Positions 55,410-64,000 of a DNA stretch of 64,000 nucleotides are shown here, piece after piece. Source of the stretch: Knoxdaviesia capensis (taxonomy: Eukaryota; Ascomycota; Sordariomycetes; Microascales; Gondwanamycetaceae). Numbering within the stretch: the first letter of the stretch is position 1; each line of letters opens with the position of its first letter. The notes under the pieces are model-generated. The model was not told the origin of the DNA and did not search any database. It worked only from the letters and a program-made list of their open reading frames with translations. Position numbers and translations under genes: made by a program. Location of the stretch: NCBI GenBank assembly GCA_001510575.1, contig LNGK01000006.1, forward strand, positions 739,565 to 803,564, written 5' to 3'.

Positions 55410-57141
55410 GAGTACTGAGTATCCCCTTTCCAGTGATCTACCTGCTGGTGCTCTAGAGAGAATGTATCAGATATCGTATCCATATTGTGCGGGAGAGGAA
55501 GTACCAGGACACTTCCCGCGGAAGTCGAGAGACGGCCGGGATGTGGCCTTGGCCTGATGTTGCCCCTAACCGATGTCAAAGCAATACAGCTAGCCTGTAT
55601 CGTCACTAGAACCCCAGTGTCTTGTTGGCTATGATGTTTATAGCTCACCCGGAATCCCACTTACACGACAGCTGATCGTGTAGGCACCAGAATTACTCAA
55701 ACCTATTTCCCGCCTGTCAATTCAAACGCCGACATAAAAAAGCCACATATCCCTCAATGACCAAAGATGAAGGATTGTGGTTTCAGGAGAACATGGAAAG
55801 CGAGATTTGTAAAGCTGAACTGTATCTATATATCCGCTATTCAGACTTTAGGTTCGGTCAGTCCATGTTTTCACCAGGGGGAGACGACATAATGGGAGGA
55901 AGAATCACACCACGGAATGTGCATGTAGTCTAATATTTAAATCAAAGCAAACAGAAATGCAGTAAGCGACGGAGTCGACGTGCTCATAGAGAGGCGTGCA
56001 TATAAGATGTATTTGGAGGGAATTCCCAGAACTCCCCATACCAGAGCGGCGTATTGAACAAACCAAAGCAGAACGAATCCAAACGCAAGAAACTCAGAAT
56101 AACAACATGGCCAACCATTATTTTTAGTCTTCTTCTTTTTTTTTCTGTGTTTCGGCGAACAAAAAAAAAAACGTAAATGCAGAAAACAATAATTCAGACC
56201 CTTGTAATCCCATAAATATCCCTGAATATCATGAAAACCGTATTGAAAACGTGAACGTCATGATGTCTATATAACCAAAAAGAAACGAGCATGCAACCCA
56301 AATCAGCAATGAAGAGTAGGAGTGAAAAAGATGAAGAAAAGCTGGTACAGAAAATGAGGAGAGAGTGGGAGAGCCAGAACAGAAAAGAAAAAAGAACGAA
56401 GGACAGAATTAGCAGGATACAGCTGCTGGTAAATCGTCCTGAGCGAGAAGGGTATATACAATCAATGCTGAAGATTAAGATTATGCCGCGACTTCGGGGC
56501 AACCGGAGACAGTAAGAGACGCAGGATCCGGACGAGGAAACAAACAAGTGGACAAACGAGTATGAAAAAAAATGAGAATGAAATGAAAAATGAATAATAA
56601 AGGCCAGAAAATGACACTCCATCAAGGGTTGCTCTTGAGAGACCCGCAGCATAGCCACAGCTCCAGGAAGAAGGGTTTTGGAGGCTCGAATTCTTTGGGG
56701 GGTGGGAGGAGGCGTCTCTCGATGCGCAGAATGTGATTTGACGGCGTAATGGATGTCGTGGACATGTCAGACGGAGGACGCGAGCAGGTTAAAGTCGGAC
56801 GAGGTTTGCGCCGGTTTTTCGAACGTGAGCCGCCCGCCTCGTCCTCACATGTCAGCCAGCGACGATGAGCCGTCCGACAGACTGCCAGTCACAGGCGACC
56901 CGAGCCAGTCTGGAGCGTAGAGAAAGGCATTTGCAGTGAAAACTAGAAACGAAGAAGCGAGCCAGAAACAAAATGTGTTAGCAGAGAGGCTCCGATAGAC
57001 GGCACCGGTGATAGAGGGCAGCGGGGAGGGGTTGAAGCAAAAAAAGTACCAACTGAAAAGAAGAAAAAAGCACAAGCAGAAGCAATCGAGGAAGGAAGAA
57101 AAAAAAAGAGACACAATATTAAACAGTACATGCCCCCGAAA

Positions 57142-58105
57142 TTATTTCCCACCTTGGTTCTGGCCGTAGACATTTTGCGACTGGTCGTAGTCGAACGCAT
57201 ACGGCGACCCGGCATCGCCGTAGCCGTCGTCGCCGGCGCTGCTGCCGGTGCCGCCGGTATGCGGCACGTAGGCCGGATAGCCCATAGCCACGTAGGCATC
57301 GTAGTCCTGGCTACCAATGCTGCCGCGACCGCTACCGTGCGGGGTTCCGGGCGCGCCAGAGCCGGCGCCGGCGCCCGCGGCCGCGGCCGAGGAGGAGGTG
57401 GTGGTGTAGCGCGGGTCGTCGCGCGGCATGTAGTCGCCGCCGCGGCGGCTGCCCCGTCGGCTCGCGTCGTCGTGGCCGCGCGCCACCACGTGGCGGATGT
57501 TGACGCCGCCCCACGGCAGGCCCGAGGCGTCGTCGTCGGCGCCCAGGTCTTCGGCGGTCGGCACGCGGTAGCTGCTGCCGGCGTTGGCGATGTTTTTTGA
57601 GTCGCGCTCGGCTCGTTCTTTGTTTTCCTTTGCTTTTTCGCCTGAGAAGTGAGGAATCAAGGGAAAACAGGCAGAGAAAGAATGGTTAGTTATTTGTACA
57701 GAAAATAATAACCAAAATCACGAAGGGGGGGTGTGTGGTTTGGACTTTTATCTTGGTTCCTGACAAGATGTCCAGGAACACACCAGGCCACAAAGTGAGA
57801 CCCGGGGATTTTTTCTTTGGCTGGCCTGCCATCTTTCCGGGCCCGAGACCGGAACGGCCAACCGAAAGGGGAGAAAAGAGAAAGAAAGCGAAAAAGGGGT
57901 TCAGACGCGGAAAAACAAAAAGAGAAGAGCTCAACTTACGGAACTTCCGTTGCGCAATGCGGTTCTGAATACGGCGTCTCTCTTCCGGCTCGGTTACGTT
58001 CGACCAGTCGTCGCTCTTATGGCTCTTAGACTTAGACTTGGAACTTGACGTTCCGTCTGAGTGTCTTCTCGAACTGCTACCTGAGGAATCATTCCTGGAC
58101 GACAT
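57142..58105 (-). CDS. Short bZIP-type protein with basic region only
   Basis: Two exons, 58105-57940 and 57641-57142, give 221 residues (phase-1 intron of 298 bp, donor GTAAGT, acceptor CAG). After a Ser/Lys-rich start comes DDWSNVTEPEERRRIQNRI, then AQRKFREKAKENKERAERDSKN. This is the basic region of fungal AP-1-like bZIP factors (N..AQRKFR), with the intron cutting the RKFR motif. The segment that should be a leucine zipper has no leucines in heptad positions. Similar short basic-region proteins occur in filamentous fungi, often as regulators. The remainder is disordered, Gly/Ala/Tyr-rich and ends in YDQSQNVYGQNQGGK. Nuclear DNA binding is likely; the targets are unknown. The start is the first ATG of the frame. 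Confidence 0.8.
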
Positions 58106-60269
58106 GTCCTCAAAGCTAACAACAAAAACCGAAATACCAAAAGAACAGGAGAGAGAGAATGAAGAGAACTAGGGGAACAGGATGTCGGACAGCTGGAAAC
58201 AGGCCAAAGGCAAAAATAAATAGAATCTTCAAAACGGTCTCTCCTGTGCTCTAGAGGGAAAATTTCGGCCAGCCGGAACAAAATCAAGATCTTGTATTAT
58301 CACCAGAATCCCTCTCACGATGCTTCCCTCGATGCCGGCGGTTGGATGCCGCGGATTGGAAGTCTTTCTTGTGATTTCCTCGTGTGCTCCAGTCTCTTAA
58401 GACAGGAGGTGGGGGGGTTCGTTCGGTTCCGCAGAAACAAACCGAAATTTAAGAGACACCGAGGTTTGTCAGAAATCAGGAGACGCAATCAGATGAGAGA
58501 AAGAGTCTGAACGCTGGCTTGAAGATGCAGCTTTTGAAGGATAGGAAGAAGAACAAGCTTGAAGATTAAGGAGCGGGAGGGTTGTTGAGATCTGGGAGCA
58601 AAAGGAGGGGAACAGAGCAGAGAGGTCGATCGGTCGGGAATGAATGGACGGATCGATGGAGGCAAGACGACTTCAACTGTCGTCTCGGGGAGCAGAGGTT
58701 GGGAGAAGAGCAATCGTGATGATCGGTCCTCAATTGGGTCAATGCAGAGAGATCCCAGGTGGTGAAGTCCTGGGAGATGTCGTTGAAGCAAAAATGAAGG
58801 GACGAAAATAAAGAATAAAAAGGCACGATGATGTATAGGACGGTCTATAAGCTGTAATCAACAGAGACTCAAAGACACGATCGACACAATGGGGATATAT
58901 AGACTCTATATATCTGGATGAAGGATGTATGTATGTTTGTATATGTGTGAACAAGATTGGTTGGTGATGGACGAGATCGAGGGGGAAGCAGAAGACAGGA
59001 AATCGCACGGGAGACGATGGTCTAGATATATTCTCAAAATATGCAGTGCATGTAGTGTGTGTGCGTGTATGTATGTGCCTGTATGTATGTGTGTGTGTGA
59101 AGATGGAGGAGGGGTGTGTGAACACGGTGAGACTAACCACACGTCCAAGAATTGGACTTGGGGGGGAAGATATATACAGTACTTTGGGACTTGTATACAA
59201 CACACCCCAAGCAAAACGCACACGCGAGAGAGAGAGAAAGCGTGTGTGTGTGCAAGTCAGGTAAGGTACGGGGAATATCGAGGCCAGGTCAAGGGACGGA
59301 CGCTCTTTCGTGGGTCGTGGGGACAATTGGCTGCAGCAGACTCGACGCAGCTCGCTGCTGCATACACCATGTGGAGGGTACATGAAAGAAGATACATCGG
59401 CTCCGTAGCAGATACAGATTGGGACAGGGCACGTCCAGGTAGCACTTACATGTAGCAGTGCGGAAACGATACCAGGCCGGGTACATACCGGAGGGGGAGG
59501 ACACTCACACAACTCTTTCAGACCACCACTCACCCACAACGCTCCAGCACACCCTACACGCCTAAAAGGATGAAGAATACAGGTATAAGAAACAGGATAG
59601 AGTCATCGATAGTGGCACATTCCCACTCTTTTTTTTGTTCCTTACTTTTTTCTTCGTCTACCACGTACCAACTGCATATGTGGGGAGAGGGGGGGGTGCG
59701 GATTGGAAAAAGCTCCAAGCGAACATGGGCACACTTATAGAGGGTGAGAGATTCCCAGGTAACGGTAGAGGAGGGGGGATGTCGTCGAAGACTTCTAGAG
59801 AGGGGTGTATGGTCTGTCGAGTGTCTCCTTGCACCTGGATATGTAGGGGTACAGAACCAACTAACGGACTAGCACACGCTTCGACTTGTTTCCAGAACCC
59901 AGAAACAGCTTTTATATATCCTGTAAGACGCATATAATAGCAACACCAAACTTGATGTCAGTACGCTATGTAACTTACATGGTTGATTGCTGGGCGCGCG
60001 GATACGTTTGTCGCCAACTTTTTTTTTTTTTTTGGCTCCGTTCCTCTCCGTTCAAGCCCGCGTTCAGCCCTTCCAGGAACGAGCCGGGGAGATTTGGTTT
60101 TTCGTTTGCCCGTTCCTTGATGTCCCGCCCGTGAAGTTATCGTTTGTTTCTCATGGTGCGTGTGTGCGTGTGTTTCATTCCGCTCTTGATGGTTCCCCGA
60201 GCGTTTGGGATATTTGGTGTCCGTCATAGTGGTCCCCGACTTTCTTTCTCTTTCCCGACGTGCTTACTA

Positions 60270-60307
60270 TTTTTATTTTATTTTATTTTATTTTTTTATT
60301 TTTATTT
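60270..60307. repeat. TTTTA tandem tract
   Basis: A run of TTTTA units with one longer T block, low-complexity intergenic sequence. Confidence 0.85.
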
Positions 60308-60952
60308 GCGTCTGTGAAGAATATCCCAACACGCTGGATATCCTGTATGAAGACGACATGTAGTAGAATAAATAGTAATGTAGGGATGAATGGTACAGGG
60401 CTGACACAGCGCGCAAAAACAACCAACAGTTGACGCCGTTATTGGAGGTCGTTTCGCTGCTTCGGCTCTAGGGAGGGGTCTAAGCACTGCCGCCCGCTAG
60501 ACGGGCATTTGGCACTTTCAGCAACAGACACGGTGATTGATGTTGATGATTCTTACAACGATGATGATGGAGAATGCTGATGATGGGGGCAAAGTACTCC
60601 GCATCCTTTCTCAACGGTCACCGAAGACCCCGAAATATCGAGGCCCGGGTGTCGTGTAATTTGCGGCGTTGGTTGGGAATTTCCCGCCGCCCGTAGATGA
60701 TGTTTTATTGCTGGTAGGCCTTCGGCTCTTTGCTCATGGTCACACAAACCCCGAGATTACGACGTTCCCGCCGCAAACTGGATTTAATCTGACCGGATCC
60801 CGGCCTTGCCTCCTCTCTTTATTTTCTTTGCCTAAGAAAAGAAATAAGAAAAACAACCAAAAATATAAATAAGTTCCCCGAGAAGTTCTGTGCCGGAACG
60901 TGACGAAGACGACGACGTCGGCATGGTGATGTATGTGCGTGTGAGGGAGGGA

Positions 60953-60989
60953 GAGGAGGAAAGTCCTTCGAGGAGGAAAGTCCTTCGAG
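60953..60989. repeat. 17-bp direct tandem duplication
   Basis: The unit GAGGAGGAAAGTCCTTC occurs twice head to tail without mismatch, followed by GAG of a third start. It is intergenic. Confidence 0.9.
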
Positions 60990-61294
60990 CGGCAGGGCCA
61001 CGCAAAACACGGCTGATCGGGAGCGCGGAACTGGGACGACGTAACAAAAGGGCGGCGGTGACCCTCACAGAAAGAAGACTAAGTGTTCTTCTGAGGGAGC
61101 CAACAGACCGAACGATCTCTGGACGCAAAGTGTACCTCGTCTCTCTTTGCCAACGTGTTGTCCAGACCTCCAGAATACTCGCAGATCTTAACAGGGGACT
61201 TACATATGAGGCCCCCTTTTGGACAGGTTCTGGCCGTGTTGGTTGGACGGTGCCGGAGATTGAGCAGGACGGCGAGGTTTGAGGGAAAAGTAAG

Positions 61295-61321
61295 TCCCCG
61301 GTCCCCGGTCCCCGGTCCCCC
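61295..61321. repeat. CCCCGGT heptamer tandem
   Basis: About four copies of the 7-base unit CCCCGGT (GGGGACC on the other strand) lie in a row. It is intergenic with no neighbouring gene. Confidence 0.9.
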
Positions 61322-63193
61322 ACCCTCCATCTTTGCCTGCCCTATCTATTTCTTTGTTCCAAATAGAAACAGTCAGCCAGTCAGTCAGTCTTCGTCACCA
61401 TGAATCAATTCGAGGCCATCTCCTCCCTTGGTCTGGGCTAACCGCCCCTCCCCTCCACACTCCTCGTCTTCTCCTCTCCCCCCATCCGAAGCGGCGTTGA
61501 CGGGAGCGCCGGCGTAACGTGTCAAGCGGGCAAGAGGTAGGCAAGTTCCGTCTCCGAAAACACAAAAAGCCAAAGGAGCTCATAAGCGGTCGGGCAAATC
61601 ATAAATGACACAGAATGAATCGAATGCTACCATACATGTTGGTTGAAGATAGTTTTGCTGCACATATATGGACGGGTTCCATGGGGTTAGGGTTTGGGAG
61701 AGGAGGCCCCGTAAGCTGGCGTGAGAATTCCTCCATCGCATAAATACCACTGACACCACAGACCCCCTTCTAACCCAACGCGGCGTGGTCGATAGAACAC
61801 AAGAACATGATAACGAAAGCCGCAGCAGATCCCCGTGGGACACCCCTCGACAAATCCGGACCGGCCACTGCCGTGTTGGACCCGGCGCCAGGCAGCAATG
61901 GGATTACACATGGGGTCAGAGATTCATGATGGAGCAAAGCCGACACCCTTCTTTTGCTCCGTGGAAGACTGTCCCAGAGCAGGCACCGAAACAGCACGAA
62001 ACGATGTTGTATTCATATATTGAGGAGCGGAGCGGACAAGGTGGCGGTCGGGGGGGGAAGCTTCATCTTTTTTTTCTTTCTCCCTTTGGGGTGTGTATGC
62101 AGGGCGTGTAGGGTGTAGGTTGGTACAACTCTTGCTGTGACCCATCGCTTGATGGTGTGCATCTGCAGCACAGTGGTGGTGTGTTTGAACAGCACAAACC
62201 TGATATACGATACAACCCTTTAAGGAAAAAAGAGGAAGAAGACACGTGAAGCTTGAACGGAGAAGAAACCCCATTTCCATACGTCGTCAGTCACCCTGCC
62301 ATCCCACCCTCTCTCGTCAAGGCGGATTTACGGTGCTGGATCGACGTGGTCAGTGACACTGGCGGTGTGTGTATGACTGGACTTTTGGGGTTGCAAATCT
62401 GGAAATACCACTGTAGGGTGACGAGGATGCGTACGTGGGAGGTGCAAGTGTGCCAGGCCAGGCTCAGACGGGAGATTAACAGCGGCCGTACTCGTGGTGG
62501 AAAGGCCAGCGTGGAGGAAACCAGTAGGCGCAGAATATATACAAGTCGTGAAGAAGTCATAAATAAGATATCTCACTTTCGGTGGCTGATGGGCGATGTG
62601 TCTTTTTCTTGCTGCCGAAGCCCGACTGCTCGGAAGGAGGCCCCCCCCCGGCCGAGCCGGCAATACGAACACGGGGCCTGGAACAGCACATGCAAATACT
62701 ACTTGAGAGACCAGAGCGGGATTTCACTGCATACCAGCGTGGGCGTCCCTATCCGGCGTGAACGTTTACACCAAGGACACCTGTGGCGTGGATTGGTGGT
62801 GGTGCTGTTTCTCGCTGGCGGGCTTGGGACCTTCAATGTGTGAGTCTCGCGTAGCAGTAGCGCATCACCGACGAGGAGAGTGACCGACCCTTGCGCGTCT
62901 GCCTACCGGGAAGCTCCAATAAAACGCACGAAGCCTCCCCACCCGACTGATTTCTTTTTTGTTCTTTTCTTTTTTTTTTCTCGCTTGCCGGCCGGAAAGA
63001 GTTCCTCACATCCTCACATCATATTGCAAAAAACCTCGTAACAAGAAGACCCTTGAAAAAGTTGGGTACACATATACCGAAATAAAGGGCCTGCATTATG
63101 CGTTATGAAGCCAGCAGAAAAGCCCGTTCTGGGGCGTTTTGCTGTGTATACGAGTATCCATCTGTAGGTCTGCCACCACTTTGCATCAGTGTG

Positions 63194-63222
63194 GTGTGTG
63201 TGTGTGTGTGTGTGTGTGTGTG
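63194..63222. repeat. (TG)14 microsatellite
   Basis: An uninterrupted GT/TG tract about 30 bp before the hairpin at 63,251. Confidence 0.95.
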
Positions 63223-63250
63223 GTGAACATGCAGACTTAAAGTTGACACA

Positions 63251-63280
63251 ACTCCAGGAACATGCCAATGTTCCTGGAGT
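63251..63280. repeat. Perfect 13-bp inverted repeat with 4-base loop
   Basis: ACTCCAGGAACAT and its exact reverse complement ATGTTCCTGGAGT are separated by GCCA. The RNA or cruciform stem would be 13 perfect base pairs. There is no T run directly after it and no gene next to it, so a terminator role is not indicated. Confidence 0.9.
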
Positions 63281-64000
63281 GACTTTGGCTCCGTTGGTCG
63301 CACCCACCGCGGCCGATGTATCATCGGTGTGCGCTGGAGGTACTGTTCGTGAACTCTCTCCTCCGCCTCCGAGCAGGTGAGAGGGTGTGTTGCATCCATC
63401 TTCCCGACGGCTTGTCCTGGCGGTCTGATAAAGTGCGGTGTTTTTCTTTCCTTTCCTTTCCTTTTTTTTTGCTCTGTGCTTCGCTTGCGCACCCCATCAC
63501 TATTCGCTCCTTGATGGTGGTGAGCCTACGAGCTGGTCGGCGGTCTGGGCTTTGACAGACATATTAAGCTTAGCGAGATAACTTCTTCTGTTAAAGAAAA
63601 ACCACAGAGAAATCATTTACCATTTCGGTTTTACCCTGTATAAAAGTCTATTCTTGGAGACTGCCCGCCCCCTACCCCTGTAACATTTCCTCTTTTTTGT
63701 TCCTTTTGCTCTCCACTAGCTGCCCTGGGATCATATCCGATATGTCTCTGGAGACATATAGCCTCGCCTGTGTGTGCTCAGACGGGCCGGCCGCGGACTT
63801 GTTGTGGTTTAGCCTTTTCCGCTCGAACTCCCAGCTCTTCTTAGTGGTCGACAGACACTTAAAGGATCTTTTGCAAGAGCCATGGCTTACTAGCGCAACC
63901 AAACACCAACAACACAAACTGTATAAAATTGGAGGATGTGAAGACCAGCTGTGGCCACCTGTCTGGCCATGTACAGTATGTTGAACGTGGGATCATTACG

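Larger units (their letters stand above)
53493..57141. other. Intergenic, SMAP gene promoter and bZIP 3' flank
   Basis: There is no supportable gene in 3.65 kb. A TAGGGTTTAACC motif is at 53,724-53,735. A cluster of short GTAC palindromes lies at 55,385-55,409. From about 56,150 to 57,140 the + strand is A/G-rich, so the transcribed strand of the bZIP gene is T-rich there, as in other 3' flanks. The hydrophobic 154-codon frame on the - strand at 56,194-56,658 is a composition artefact. Confidence 0.5.
58106..64000. other. Gene-poor stretch at right edge
   Basis: No protein gene can be supported in 5.9 kb. 58,110-59,570 is purine-rich on the + strand and is probably the promoter and leader of the leftward bZIP gene. 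Farther right are a TTTTA tract, a 17-bp tandem duplication, a CCCCGGT tandem, a TTAGGGTTT motif (61,684-61,697), a (TG)n tract and a perfect hairpin. Open frames at 60,832-61,323 and 62,253-62,843 lack ATG starts or any family resemblance. Confidence 0.5.

Noticed and set aside
56194..56658. 154-codon hydrophobic - strand frame
   Set aside because: It lies in the T-rich 3' flank of the bZIP gene and shows the same composition artefact.
62253..62843. 196-codon + strand frame
   Set aside because: It begins at a TTG; the first ATG is far inside, and the translation has no recognisable motif.

Overview
The window is nuclear DNA from a fungus, most likely an ascomycete of the filamentous (Pezizomycotina-like) type. 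The evidence is the gene set (Eis1-type eisosome protein, Mid1, Sfk1/Frag1, a secreted DUF1996 protein, recyclin, an RFX regulator, a short basic-region bZIP), short spliceosomal introns of 73-107 bp in most cases with GTRAGT/GTAYGT donors and CTAAC-like branch points, GC-rich coding sequence, and long intergenic spaces. The species cannot be fixed from sequence alone. Gene density is low: fifteen convincing protein genes plus one doubtful gene relic in 64 kb. I saw no rRNA, tRNA, CRISPR array, intact transposon or clear prophage/plasmid element.

Layout. 1-8761: no recognisable gene; the left part is purine-rich on the + strand, as expected for the leader of a leftward gene lying outside the window. 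8762-12030: EMC2 (-) and a tRNA m3C methyltransferase (+), divergent from one 549-bp promoter. 14341-18047: eisosome protein Eis1 (+), probably starting on a 7-nt exon. 20921-23877: a secreted DUF1996 protein (+) convergent with an Sfk1/Frag1/DRAM membrane protein (-). 24587-25253: a coiled-coil open frame without a start codon. 25856-30850: the TFIIH kinase Kin28/CDK7 (+) convergent with recyclin-1 (-, F-box plus Sec10 domain plus CAAX box). 31724-33684: aspartokinase (-). 36475-39300: RFX transcription factor (-). 43386-44447: Yop1/REEP (+). 46167-49233: Mid1 calcium-channel subunit (+) convergent with a 97-residue probable mitochondrial protein (-). 50668-53492: RAMP4/SERP (+) convergent with an SMAP-domain lysine-rich protein (-). 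57142-58105: short bZIP protein (-). 58106-64000: no recognisable gene; simple repeats and one perfect hairpin.

The genes do not form a pathway or cluster; this is an ordinary housekeeping region. Loose themes are ER/membrane biogenesis (EMC2, RAMP4, Yop1), plasma membrane organisation and calcium (Eis1, Sfk1, Mid1), endocytic recycling (recyclin) and transcription (Kin28, RFX, bZIP). The most interesting features are gene-structural and regulatory: coding starts isolated on tiny exons (7 nt for Eis1, 3 nt for RAMP4) and internal micro-exons of 20 and 26 nt, an RFX intron whose strongest-looking acceptor breaks the frame, telomere-like TTAGGG/CCCTAA motifs upstream of several genes, a compact CCAAT/CACGTG cluster upstream of aspartokinase, and a rise of synonymous-site GC toward the 3' ends of several genes. 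I found no convincing previously undescribed multi-gene system.
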